64,000 bases of DNA from an uncultured Muribaculaceae bacterium (GTDB taxonomy: Bacteria; Bacteroidota; Bacteroidia; Bacteroidales; Muribaculaceae): contig CAJULY010000013.1 in NCBI GenBank assembly GCA_910587185.1, forward strand, positions 1-64,000, given 5' to 3'. The position numbers were made by a program, and so were the translations under genes. Below are positions 51,747-60,119 of the stretch, piece after piece. Numbering within the stretch: the stretch's first letter is position 1; the number at the start of each line of letters is the position of its first letter. The notes below the pieces were generated by a model that worked only from the letters and a program-made list of their open reading frames with translations, was not told the DNA's origin and did no database searches.

Positions 51747-52216
51747 TGTGCTTCCGGCGCGTCTTCGTTGACAACTATAAGGGTCAGGTCTGAAGGAGCT
51801 TCGGAATAAATTATAAGTTTGTCATAACGCTGGTTGTTTTTGTTTCCGGCCATGCCGGGGCTCGGTTCGCCATAGATGACATCATAGTCTGTACCATCCT
51901 TGGATGTCATCAGAACCTGACAGTGCTTGGAGGTTTTCAGATATTCCTTCATTGCTTGCTTACAGGCATCAATCCCCGATTTGGTGTTAGCCTCGATAAC
52001 GTAAATGGATTCAAGGTTGGGTACGAGGTTGGAGAAATTGACGCCTCCCTTGTAAAGAGCATGTCTCTTGGAGTTGACCAGATACTTTGAGACGTATGTG
52101 ATGTCGAGGTCGTTTCGCTTGGTCAGGGACGCGAAAGGGGATGCTGAGTATGCCGGAGCTGCTCCCAGAAGAATGATCAATGTGATCAATGCGGTTTTTA
52201 AAGATTTGCTTTTCAT
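51743..52216 (-). CDS. DUF4252-like secreted protein
   Basis: 157 aa with signal peptide (ALITLIILLGAAPAYSA). Pattern ITYVSKYLVN, LESIYVIEANT, KHCQVLMTSKDGTDYDVIYGE, YDKLIIYSEAPSDLTLIVV fits the DUF4252 family that commonly follows ECF sigma/anti-sigma pairs in Bacteroidetes; exact family assignment (also DUF6108) is not certain. Third gene of the ECF operon. Confidence 0.75.
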   Translation of the reverse strand: MKSKSLKTALITLIILLGAAPAYSASPFASLTKRNDLDITYVSKYLVNSKRHALYKGGVNFSNLVPNLESIYVIEANTKSGIDACKQAMKEYLKTSKHCQVLMTSKDGTDYDVIYGEPSPGMAGNKNNQRYDKLIIYSEAPSDLTLIVVNEDAPEAQ

Positions 52217-52228
52217 TTCTATTATGGT

Positions 52229-52921
52229 TTATTCGTTTAATGTTTCATCTATTTCCATGAAAACTTCTTCAGCGTTGGCGCAAGCGATGTCGGCTTTGCC
52301 AAGGACACGGTTTATGAGCTCAATGCTGAGTTTTGCGGCAGCACGTTCTTTCTTAGTGTACTGAGGCTGTTCAACGGTGCGTGCTTTTTTCCGTTTAGCC
52401 TTCTTTGCAACAACCTTAGCCGATGACCGGGAAGTGTTTACCTGGGTAGCGGCGAGAGTCGTCTCGGGTTCCGGTTCTTCAAGACTGACTGCATTCTCAT
52501 CCGTCTCTTCTACTTCCTGAATGTCTTCAGGCACCGGCATGGTGTCGGTTAATTCGGCGATATCGGCCGGAATAGGGGTTGTGGCTGTTTCGTTGTTAAT
52601 GCCGAAATAGCCTATGGTGGCAATAAGAGCTACAACAGCTGCCGATGCGCTGACTGAAAGAATCCATGGGAGTATGCGTGGCTTTTTCTTCTGTCGGTTG
52701 ACAGTCGCGTCAAGTAGCCGTTGCTCAAGATATCCCGGCACTTTTACCTCGCATTCGGCAGCATGTAGAGCCAGAATGATGTCGCGGTCAGCCGATAGGG
52801 AGGGGTCGGTCACCTCTGTCGAGTTGAAATAGTCAACAGCCCGGCTGATCTCTTCCGGAGTGGCGGTTCCTTCGTAGAATCGCCTGATGATTGATCTGAT
52901 GTCGGTTGAATCCTGTTTCAT
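52229..52921 (-). CDS. Anti-sigma-like single-TM protein
   Basis: 230 aa. N-terminal soluble domain about 1-78 (IIRRFYEGTATPEEISRAVDYFN is the anti-sigma-like opening), membrane helix about 82-104, periplasmic acidic/Pro linker (EEPEPETT) and a Lys-rich stretch (KVVAKKAKRKKAR), then a helical end. Starts 4 nt after the sigma stop. Function inferred from layout. Confidence 0.75.
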   Translation of the reverse strand: MKQDSTDIRSIIRRFYEGTATPEEISRAVDYFNSTEVTDPSLSADRDIILALHAAECEVKVPGYLEQRLLDATVNRQKKKPRILPWILSVSASAAVVALIATIGYFGINNETATTPIPADIAELTDTMPVPEDIQEVEETDENAVSLEEPEPETTLAATQVNTSRSSAKVVAKKAKRKKARTVEQPQYTKKERAAAKLSIELINRVLGKADIACANAEEVFMEIDETLNE

Positions 52922-52925
52922 GTTG

Positions 52926-53411
52926 TCAGTTATTAATGAGAAAGAGTTTTTTTACTGTTTTGCGGGCTCTGGAGAGCAGAGTGCGGACATTTTCATTGGA
53001 GTACCCGGTGATTTCCGCAATCTCCTCGTTGGAGCATTCTCCGAAAGAACTTAATTCCATGACGGTCCTCTGTCCCGAAGGAAGAGTCTCGATGATTCTC
53101 TTCACCAGCTCCAGCGATGACCGGTGTTCTATGAGGTCTGTGCGCTCGGATGCTTCCTCCGCAACGTCCGTCAGTTCCTGAGTCGGCCTGTTGGCGCGGA
53201 TTGAGTCGAAAAAGCGCCGCTTTACAGCCGTGATGCAGTAGGCCGACGGGTTTTCGATGTCATCGAGAATATCTCGGGAATTCCATAGCCTGACCATTGT
53301 GTCCTGAACAAGATCGCACGCTTCATCCTCATTGCGTGTGAGGGCGAAGGCCGTTTTGAACATAACGGCGTTCTGGGCGATAATCCGTGTCTGGAATTCC
53401 TGTCGCGTCAT
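52926..53411 (-). CDS. ECF-type RNA polymerase sigma factor
   Basis: 161 aa from ATG 53411 (MTRQEFQTRI); the longer frame to 53465 adds 18 residues without similarity. Region 2 about 20-80 (DEACDLVQDTMVRLWNSRD, CITAVKRRFFD) and region 4 about 105-160 (LPSGQRTVMELSSFGECSNEEIAEITGYSNENVRTLLSRARKTVKKL). Heads a sigma/anti-sigma/DUF4252 operon. Confidence 0.92.
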   Translation of the reverse strand: MTRQEFQTRIIAQNAVMFKTAFALTRNEDEACDLVQDTMVRLWNSRDILDDIENPSAYCITAVKRRFFDSIRANRPTQELTDVAEEASERTDLIEHRSSLELVKRIIETLPSGQRTVMELSSFGECSNEEIAEITGYSNENVRTLLSRARKTVKKLFLINN

Positions 53412-53480
53412 CTGATGATTGGTCCTTTCGCTTATATGACGGAAGTGGGAGCCGTTTTGTGACACGGCAGATGGAATTTT

Positions 53481-54761
53481 TTATTCGTTTTCCGGATGCC
53501 AGCGTTGCGACTGCAGTTGCTCCGCCCGTTTTTCAGCAGGATTATTGCCCGGAGTCCAGAATGTCGGATGCCCGAAATTGTCGGGAAAATACTGCTGGTT
53601 TACGAAATTTCCAGGAAAGTTGTGGGGATAAAGATAGTTATGTCCGTAACCCATGTCTGACATAAGCTTGGTCGGAGCATTACGCAGGTGAAGAGGTACA
53701 GGCTGGTTCCCGGTGTTTCTGACTCGGTCGATAGCTGCGTCGATGGCCATGTAAGCCGAATTGCTCTTGGGGGAAGTGGCCAGATATATGCAGCATTCCG
53801 CGAGAGGTATGCGGCCTTCGGGCCATCCGATTTTGTGGATTGCGTCGAAAGTGGCGTTTGCCAGCAGCAGGGCGTTGGGATTGGCGAGTCCCACATCTTC
53901 CGCTGCGAATATGACCATTCTCCTCGCTATGAATTCAGGTTCCTCTCCGCCTTCGATCATACGTGCCATCCAGTAGATTGCCGCGTCAGGGTCGGATCCA
54001 CGCATCGATTTTATGAAAGCCGAGATTATGTCATAGTGCATTTCGCCGTTTTTGTCGTAGGCCGCAGGATTGCGCTGGAGTGAGGATGTGACAACATCGT
54101 CGGAGATGACGATAGGTTTGCCCGGCTCGGTGGCCTGTTCGAGAATGTCGAGAATGTTGAGCAGCTTGCGTGCGTCGCCGCCTGCAAAACGGAACAGGGC
54201 GGAAGTGGAACGTATATCGACGCCATGGTCTCTGAGCACCGGATCAGAAGAGATGGCCCGCTGGAACAGTTCGTTGAGCTCAACGTCGCCCAGTGGCTTC
54301 AGCGTATAGACCTGTGCCCGCGAGAGCAACGGACGGATGACTTCGAACGACGGATTCTCCGTAGTGGCCCCGATGAGTGTCACGGTGCCGTCCTCAACGG
54401 CGGCAAGCAGACTGTCCTGTTGCGATTTGTTGAAGCGATGGATTTCGTCGATGAAAAGTATGGGGCGCTGGCTCGAGAACATGCTTCCAGCTTCCGCACG
54501 GCATTGGTCAAGCACGTTCCTGACATCCTTGACGCCTGAATTGACAGCGCTGAGAGTGTGGAACGAAGCTTTTGTCGTGTTGGCTATTATTTTGGCGAGA
54601 GTGGTCTTGCCGACTCCCGGAGGCCCCCAAAGAATAAAAGAGGCTATGTTGCCCGATTCGATCATACGGCGTATGATTGCTCCGGGGCCGACCAGATGGG
54701 TCTGCCCAACATAATCGTCTATGGTTTTAGGCCGAAGTCTCTCGGCCAATGGCTGATTCAT
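53481..54761 (-). CDS. rarA: Replication-associated recombination protein A
   Basis: 426 aa from ATG 54761 (MNQPLAERLRPKTIDDYVGQ); an upstream start at 54815 is rejected since it precedes the TAATTTTG box at 54785-54792. AAA+ clamp-loader-like: Walker A GPPGVGKT at 46-53, Walker B with D105-E106 in FIDEIHRFNKSQQD, sensor 1 IGATTENP, and the MgsA/RarA C-terminal domain (ISAFIKSMRGSDPDAAIYWMARMI). Acts at stalled forks. Confidence 0.95.
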   Translation of the reverse strand: MNQPLAERLRPKTIDDYVGQTHLVGPGAIIRRMIESGNIASFILWGPPGVGKTTLAKIIANTTKASFHTLSAVNSGVKDVRNVLDQCRAEAGSMFSSQRPILFIDEIHRFNKSQQDSLLAAVEDGTVTLIGATTENPSFEVIRPLLSRAQVYTLKPLGDVELNELFQRAISSDPVLRDHGVDIRSTSALFRFAGGDARKLLNILDILEQATEPGKPIVISDDVVTSSLQRNPAAYDKNGEMHYDIISAFIKSMRGSDPDAAIYWMARMIEGGEEPEFIARRMVIFAAEDVGLANPNALLLANATFDAIHKIGWPEGRIPLAECCIYLATSPKSNSAYMAIDAAIDRVRNTGNQPVPLHLRNAPTKLMSDMGYGHNYLYPHNFPGNFVNQQYFPDNFGHPTFWTPGNNPAEKRAEQLQSQRWHPENE

Positions 54762-54784
54762 ATCGTTTAATCTCTTTTTATTTA

Positions 54785-54792
54785 CAAAATTA
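54785..54792 (-). promoter_or_regulatory. -7 box for rarA
   Basis: TAATTTTG on the minus strand, 24 nt upstream of the chosen start. Confidence 0.45.
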
Positions 54793-54846
54793 AGAAAATG
54801 GCATGTAAAATCCATGTTAAGAGAATATAATATTGAAGTAAAAAAA

Positions 54847-54876
54847 TTGGAGTGTTAACATTTTTCGTTAACTTTA
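54847..54876 (+). promoter_or_regulatory. Promoter of the 55063 gene
   Basis: TTGG at 54847-54850, 18-nt spacer, TAACTTTA at 54869-54876 (one mismatch to TAnnTTTG). Start near 54883. Confidence 0.45.
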
Positions 54877-55062
54877 CACGCAGAAAAAACAAACACCATT
54901 GCGCCTTGAAAGTCTGCAGACCGTCAATCGGCTTTATTGTCCCTTCGTGCCGAACATTAACATCCCCTGAATGTTAAATTACTAAGAAGGGCTTTATTCG
55001 ATGAGACGTCTTCGGTTCTTTTGATGCAGCCCGCTGATGTAGAATGATTAACAAACAAAGTT

Positions 55063-55305
55063 ATGGAAACTGAAACTAAAAAATCAAACATGCCTCGCAC
55101 AATGCGTAATATTTTCGGCATTATCATGATTGTTATCTATGTGGCAATGGGCATTCTCTTCCTCTGCGGCGCATTTCCGCAGCTTAGCGGAAACTGGGCA
55201 TGGCTCCGTTGGGTAGGTGGTGTTCTGTTTATTCTTTATGGAGTGTGGCGCGCTTATCGTCAGTTCAAAGGTATTGACGAGGATGTGACCACCCGTTACG
55301 AATAA
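55063..55305 (+). CDS. Small two-TM membrane protein
   Basis: 80 aa. Short charged N-terminus, membrane helices about 17-38 (NIFGIIMIVIYVAMGILFL) and 47-65, then a polar YRQFKGIDEDVTTRYE tail. No known domain; conserved-looking size and its place directly before the PstS-like gene suggest a companion role. Long structured leader upstream. Confidence 0.7.
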   Translation: METETKKSNMPRTMRNIFGIIMIVIYVAMGILFLCGAFPQLSGNWAWLRWVGGVLFILYGVWRAYRQFKGIDEDVTTRYE

Positions 55306-55330
55306 AACTCAGATTACCGGAATCATAAAA

Positions 55331-56326
55331 ATGAATATGTCCATATCCCGAAATATCCTTGCCGAAGCTGTTGTCCTGACAGCTCTGGTGAGTTCATGCG
55401 GTTCCTCGGAAAACAAGGGCGGCCAATCGACTTCGCCTTCTTCCGGCCTGACCGAGATTGCATGTGATGCTTCATTTGAAAATATAATTTCGCAGGAAAT
55501 AGACGTCTATGAGTATGTCTATCCTAAAGCCAACATAATGCCTTATTATGTTGATGAGAACGCGGCCATAGACTCTCTTCTGAACATGAGCGTGAAACTT
55601 GCCTGCACCACGCGTCCTCTGACTGAAAAGGAGATCTCCTATCTGAAGAGTCAGAAGAAACAGGTGCGTCAGAGCCAGATTGCCGTCGATGCTCTCGCTC
55701 TCATCGTGAATCCTGCGAACAGCATGGAGATTATCGATCTGCCCGATCTGCGCGACATGCTGACAGGCCGTCTCACCGACTGGGATAAGGTTGTGCCCGG
55801 TTCAAAACTCGGCAAGATAAACGTTGTGTTTGACCATCAGGGCTCTTCGACAGTCAGCTATATGCGTGATTCCCTTCTGAACGGTGCTCCGCTCGGAGCC
55901 AACTGTTTCGCGCAGAAAACTCCTACGGCGGTTTTCGAAGCTGTTGAAAAGAACAAAAACGCCATAGGTATTATAGGTGTAAGCTGGATTAACGACGATC
56001 TCGAAGGCCGCGAGCTTTCTACGGAAGAAAAGGTCAATCTGATAGAAAAGAATGATACGATCGATCAGAAATTCAAGACTGCCGTCAAGGTACTCAAGGT
56101 TCAGTCGCCAAACTCAATGACTGCATATAAACCCTATCAGTTCTATATTTTCAACGGAGAGTATCCTCTCTATAGAAAAATATACCTTATCTCTACCGGA
56201 GTCAACGGATCGCTCGCTCATGGATTCTATTCTTTTGTAACCGGATTCCAGGGACAGAAGCTTATTCAGATGACCGGAGTTTTGCCCAAAGTCGTTCATT
56301 CAACCACAATGGTAAATATCAATTGA
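55331..56326 (+). CDS. PstS-like substrate-binding lipoprotein
   Basis: 331 aa. Lipoprotein signal (TALVSSCGSS, lipid Cys near 23). Class-II periplasmic binding fold: IACDASFENIISQEIDVYEYVYPKANI opening, DMLTGRLTDWDKV and HQGSSTVSYMRDSLLNG typical of PstS-like proteins that use a Gly-Ser-Ser/Thr anion loop, and a C-terminal GFYSFVTGFQGQKLI end. No PstCAB transporter nearby; in Bacteroidales such proteins accompany ExbB/ExbD/TonB and a TPR gene, and the TPR gene is next. Confidence 0.82.
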   Translation: MNMSISRNILAEAVVLTALVSSCGSSENKGGQSTSPSSGLTEIACDASFENIISQEIDVYEYVYPKANIMPYYVDENAAIDSLLNMSVKLACTTRPLTEKEISYLKSQKKQVRQSQIAVDALALIVNPANSMEIIDLPDLRDMLTGRLTDWDKVVPGSKLGKINVVFDHQGSSTVSYMRDSLLNGAPLGANCFAQKTPTAVFEAVEKNKNAIGIIGVSWINDDLEGRELSTEEKVNLIEKNDTIDQKFKTAVKVLKVQSPNSMTAYKPYQFYIFNGEYPLYRKIYLISTGVNGSLAHGFYSFVTGFQGQKLIQMTGVLPKVVHSTTMVNIN

Positions 56327-56374
56327 AATAAATAGTAAACAATCATATTAAGAAATTGTAAAAATCAGCGTAAA

Positions 56375-58000
56375 ATGAAAAAGAGATTTTTGTTTTCACT
56401 CATGGCCGGAGCTGCACTGACTGTTTCGGCTCAGGGGTATCAGGACGGTGTTGACAATTTCAATGCCGGCCGTTTTGAAGAAGCCAAGATCATTCTCGAC
56501 AACACTTTCGGTGATCCTTCGACCGACAAGGCTGTTTCAAGCTACTATCTTGGCTGCATTGACATGAAGGAGGGCAATACCGCCGGTGCCAAGCAGAAAT
56601 TTGATGGCGGTATCGCTTCAAATCCCAAATATCCCCTCAATTATGTAGGTCTTGGTGAACTTGCTCTCAAGGCGGGTGACAAGAAAGCTGCAGAGGATTA
56701 TTTCAAGACTGCTCTTGAAATCAATAAAAAAGACACTGAGGTGATGGCATACGTTGCACGTGCTTACTGGAACGCCGATCCTGACAAATATGCCAACGAT
56801 GTTCAGAAATACATCAAAAAGGCAATGAAGGACTCGAAGAATACCGAGCCGGCCGTTTATGTGCTTCAGGGCGACATGATCGGTAACGATCCCAATCTCG
56901 CTTCCGGCCAGTATGAAATGGCTATCGAGCAGTCCAAGGAAAGAGGCGAAATCAACCGCGAGGCATACGTGAAATATGCCCAGACCTATTTCCAGGTGCC
57001 CATGGGTCGCGATTATGCCATCAAACGTCTCGAAGAGTTCAATGAACGCGATCCTCAGTCAGCGCTCGCACAGCGTGAACTCGCAGAGAAATATTATGAA
57101 AACGAACAGCTCGGACGCGCATGGAAGCAGTATGAGAAGTATGTTGAAAATCCCAACCACTTCCGTCGCGACGAACAGCGTTATGCCGGTCTTCTTTATT
57201 CCGCAGAGGAGTATGAAAAATCAGTTGAATGGGCCAATAAAGTTCTCCAGCAGGATCCCACGATCTATCCCATGTATCGTATCCTTGCCCTGAACTATGA
57301 GAAACTCAACAAATGGCCGGAAGCACTTGCAGCCGCTGAAAAGCTTTTCAACTATCCCAACGCGCAGCTTGTTGCCAATGACTATAACATCTATGGCGAG
57401 GCTCTCATTCAGAACAACCGCGGTGCTGATGCCGTGAAGATCTATGAGAAGATCATCGCCGAGAATCCCAACGATGCTTCTTTCATGCCTAAACTGAGCG
57501 CCGCTTACGCTGCTGCCGGAGAAAATGCGAAGAGTGTCGAGGTTCTTGAGAACTATCTCAATGCCGGCAACGGTGACCTCAACGATCTCTATGCGATGTC
57601 AAACCGTTATGCCGCTCTGGCCCGCGAACACATGGAAGATGACGCTCTTCGTCAGGCTGATGCCGATAAGGCTGTCAAATACATCGACATGGCTCTCGGA
57701 AAAGCTCCGGGCAATCCTCAGCTGATGGGTGTCAAGGCTCGTCTTTACCTTGTACGCGCAAAGAACCAGCTGAATCCCCAGTCAACCGCAATCTATGAGG
57801 AAATGCTCAAAGGTCTCGCCGAGGATCCCACTCGTCTCGAGAAATATAACTCGGATTACAAAACTGCTTACCGCAACCTCGGAGCTTACTATGCATCACC
57901 CGATTATAAGGATAATGCTAAGGCCAAGGAATATTTCGGCAAGTATCTTGAAATGGATCCTGAAAACCAGCAGATTCGTGAAATCTACGATCAGCTTTAA
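56375..58000 (+). CDS. Secreted tetratricopeptide-repeat protein
   Basis: 541 aa with signal peptide (KKRFLFSLMAGAALTVSAQ). At least ten TPR-type helical pairs along the chain (for example YYLGCIDMKEGNTAGAKQKF, GLGELALKAGDKKAAEDYF, YGEALIQNNRGADAVKIY). A periplasmic scaffold, probably linked to the PstS-like lipoprotein 48 nt upstream. Codon use suggests high expression. Ends 21 nt before a terminator. Confidence 0.88.
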   Translation: MKKRFLFSLMAGAALTVSAQGYQDGVDNFNAGRFEEAKIILDNTFGDPSTDKAVSSYYLGCIDMKEGNTAGAKQKFDGGIASNPKYPLNYVGLGELALKAGDKKAAEDYFKTALEINKKDTEVMAYVARAYWNADPDKYANDVQKYIKKAMKDSKNTEPAVYVLQGDMIGNDPNLASGQYEMAIEQSKERGEINREAYVKYAQTYFQVPMGRDYAIKRLEEFNERDPQSALAQRELAEKYYENEQLGRAWKQYEKYVENPNHFRRDEQRYAGLLYSAEEYEKSVEWANKVLQQDPTIYPMYRILALNYEKLNKWPEALAAAEKLFNYPNAQLVANDYNIYGEALIQNNRGADAVKIYEKIIAENPNDASFMPKLSAAYAAAGENAKSVEVLENYLNAGNGDLNDLYAMSNRYAALAREHMEDDALRQADADKAVKYIDMALGKAPGNPQLMGVKARLYLVRAKNQLNPQSTAIYEEMLKGLAEDPTRLEKYNSDYKTAYRNLGAYYASPDYKDNAKAKEYFGKYLEMDPENQQIREIYDQL

Positions 58001-58020
58001 TAAGAATTGCTAAATGATTG

Positions 58021-58064
58021 TCGCTGCCGGGCTAACATACTCTCCGTATGGGACTCGGCAGCGA
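58021..58064 (+). terminator. Hairpin terminator after TPR gene
   Basis: TCGCTGCCG (58021-58029) pairs with CGGCAGCGA (58056-58064), with an inner CATAC/GTATG stem, followed by ATTTACTTT. It separates the TPR gene from cdsA 18 nt further on. Confidence 0.65.
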
Positions 58065-58082
58065 ATTTACTTTCCATAAGAT

Positions 58083-58925
58083 ATGAAAAAACTGCTGCTG
58101 CGAACTCTGACAGGTTTCCTCTATGTTGCGTTGATAGTATGTTCCTTGCTGTGGGGCGGTGTGATCGGTTTCACTTTGCTTTGCTGTCTGTTCGCGCTGT
58201 TCGGAATGCTTGAATTCCTGCGGCTCACAAAAGGAACTCTTTCGGGACATGTAGCCTCTTCCGTAACGGATATTCTGATAGGACTGTCGCTTGTCTCAAT
58301 GTTGGCGCTCTCCGATGGCGCTTTGTTTATGGCCGAGGTCTGGGTTACCGTTATCGGCATTTTGTTTGCCGTCAGGGTTATAATGCAGTTGTATCTCCAC
58401 ACAACCGATCCGGTCAGGGACATTGCACTCTCGGGAATGTCCGTAGTCTATGTGGCTCTTCCGTTGACGGCGGCGGTCTGGTTCTATTATCTTTTCGGGC
58501 CGCAGGTTCTGCTGCTTGTTTTCATCATGATATGGCTCAATGACACCGGCGCATTCCTTGTCGGTTCAATGATTGGGCGTCACAGACTTTTCGAGCGTCT
58601 TTCGCCTAAAAAATCATGGGAAGGTTTCTGGGGCGGACTGCTTTTCTGCGTTCTCGCCGGATGGCTTGCCAATATGTTTTTCCCCGGATATTTCGGAGGC
58701 TCGCCCTTGCTTTATGTAATACTCGGAATAGTCGTGTCGGTATTCTCGACCTGGGGCGATCTTTTCGAGTCGATGCTCAAACGCACTGTAGGAGTAAAAG
58801 ACAGCGGCAATATACTTCCCGGACATGGCGGGATGCTTGACCGCATCGATTCGTTGCTCTTCGTGGTGCCTGCTGTTTCGGGCTATTTCTTTTTCATCAC
58901 AAATATACTGAATTCTATCTTTTAA
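58083..58925 (+). CDS. cdsA: Phosphatidate cytidylyltransferase
   Basis: 280 aa, eight or so membrane helices and the CDP-DAG synthase signature in the last third: FESMLKRTVGVKDSGNILPGHGGMLDRIDS (S-x3-KR-x4-KD-x5-PGHGG-x2-DR-x-D), plus WLNDTGAFLVGSMIG earlier. Makes CDP-diacylglycerol at the inner membrane, precursor of PE, PG and cardiolipin (compare cls at 23.7 kb). Confidence 0.95.
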   Translation: MKKLLLRTLTGFLYVALIVCSLLWGGVIGFTLLCCLFALFGMLEFLRLTKGTLSGHVASSVTDILIGLSLVSMLALSDGALFMAEVWVTVIGILFAVRVIMQLYLHTTDPVRDIALSGMSVVYVALPLTAAVWFYYLFGPQVLLLVFIMIWLNDTGAFLVGSMIGRHRLFERLSPKKSWEGFWGGLLFCVLAGWLANMFFPGYFGGSPLLYVILGIVVSVFSTWGDLFESMLKRTVGVKDSGNILPGHGGMLDRIDSLLFVVPAVSGYFFFITNILNSIF

Positions 58926-58943
58926 CCATTCAACGCATTGGCA

Positions 58944-60110
58944 ATGAACAAACAAAGATATGACCTCCGTGGGGTCTCGGCTTCGAAAGAAGATGTCCAC
59001 GCTGCTATAAAGAATGTCGATAAGGGTATCTTCCCCAAGGCGTTCTGCAAAATCATTCCCGACATATTGGGCGGAGATCCAGACTATTGTAACATAATGC
59101 ATGCCGACGGCGCGGGAACAAAATCATCTCTCGCCTATATGTATTGGCGTGAAACGGGAGATCTCAGCGTCTGGAAAGGTATCGCTCAGGATGCTCTGAT
59201 CATGAATATCGACGATCTTCTCTGCGTGGGAGCTACAGACAATATACTCGTCAGTTCCACAATCGGAAGAAACAAGCTGCTTGTTTCTGGCGACGTGATT
59301 GCCGCGATAATCAATGGAACGGAGGAGTTGCTTGCCCGTCTGCGCGAACTGGGAGTAAATGCGGTCAGCACCGGTGGCGAAACGGCAGATGTCGGAGATC
59401 TTGTGCGGACCATTATTGTCGATAGTACTGTTACATGCCGCATGCGCCGAAGCGATGTCATAGACAATGCAAACATTTCGGGCGGCGATGTCATTGTCGG
59501 TCTATCTTCCTACGGGCAGGCTACATACGAGACCTCTTACAACGGAGGTATGGGCAGCAACGGTCTGACATCGGCGCGTCATGATGTTTTCAGCAAGGAA
59601 CTTGCGCGAAAATATCCTGAAAGTTATGACGCGGCTGTTCCGGAAGAGCTTGTCTATAGCGGAGGGATGTCCCTGACACAGGCTGTGGAAGGTACCCCTC
59701 TCGATGCCGGGCGCCTTGTCTTGTCGCCGACACGCACTTATGCCCCTGTCATAAAGAAAATCCTTGACGTGATGCGCAAGGATATTCACGGAATGGTCCA
59801 TTGTTCCGGAGGTGCGCAGACCAAGGTAATGCACTTTGTCGAGAACAAGCATGTAATCAAGGACAATCTTTTCCCCGTGCCCCCTCTTTTTGAACTTATA
59901 CACGAACAGTCGGGGACTGACTGGCATGAAATGTACAAGGTGTTCAATATGGGTCACCGCATGGAAATCTATGTTGCCCCGCAATATGCGGAAAAAATAA
60001 TCGACATTGCCTCGGAATTCAATATAGATGCCCGTGTAATAGGTCGCGTCGAGGACGCTCCCGAGAATAAGCTGACAATAATTTCCGACAAAGGGACTTT
60101 CGTCTATTGA
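58944..60110 (+). CDS. purM: Phosphoribosylformylglycinamidine cyclo-ligase (AIR synthase)
   Basis: 388 aa from ATG 58944; a TTG at 58938 is less likely. PurM fold: IMHADGAGTKSSLAYMYW near 54-71, IAQDALIMNIDDLLCVGA (metal/ATP), GGETADVGDLVRTI and a C-terminal FNMGHRMEIYV block. Converts FGAM to AIR in purine synthesis. Some 40 residues longer than E. coli PurM, as in other Bacteroidetes. Upstream gene cdsA lies 18 nt away. Confidence 0.9.
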   Translation: MNKQRYDLRGVSASKEDVHAAIKNVDKGIFPKAFCKIIPDILGGDPDYCNIMHADGAGTKSSLAYMYWRETGDLSVWKGIAQDALIMNIDDLLCVGATDNILVSSTIGRNKLLVSGDVIAAIINGTEELLARLRELGVNAVSTGGETADVGDLVRTIIVDSTVTCRMRRSDVIDNANISGGDVIVGLSSYGQATYETSYNGGMGSNGLTSARHDVFSKELARKYPESYDAAVPEELVYSGGMSLTQAVEGTPLDAGRLVLSPTRTYAPVIKKILDVMRKDIHGMVHCSGGAQTKVMHFVENKHVIKDNLFPVPPLFELIHEQSGTDWHEMYKVFNMGHRMEIYVAPQYAEKIIDIASEFNIDARVIGRVEDAPENKLTIISDKGTFVY

Positions 60111-60119
60111 CCTTTGTTC

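Larger units (their letters stand above)
54762..55062. other. Intergenic region with rarA promoter and structured leader
   Basis: 301 bp. Left: rarA -7 box (54785-54792, minus). Middle: a plus-strand promoter (54847-54876). Right: about 180 nt of leader for the 80-aa gene, containing a nested hairpin (54941-54991) and a 9-nt direct repeat GGCTTTATT at 54930 and 54990. Confidence 0.6.

Noticed and set aside
55331..56326. Phosphate ABC transporter operon
   Set aside because: Only the binding-protein-like gene is present; neighbours are a small membrane protein and a TPR protein, not PstCAB/PhoU.
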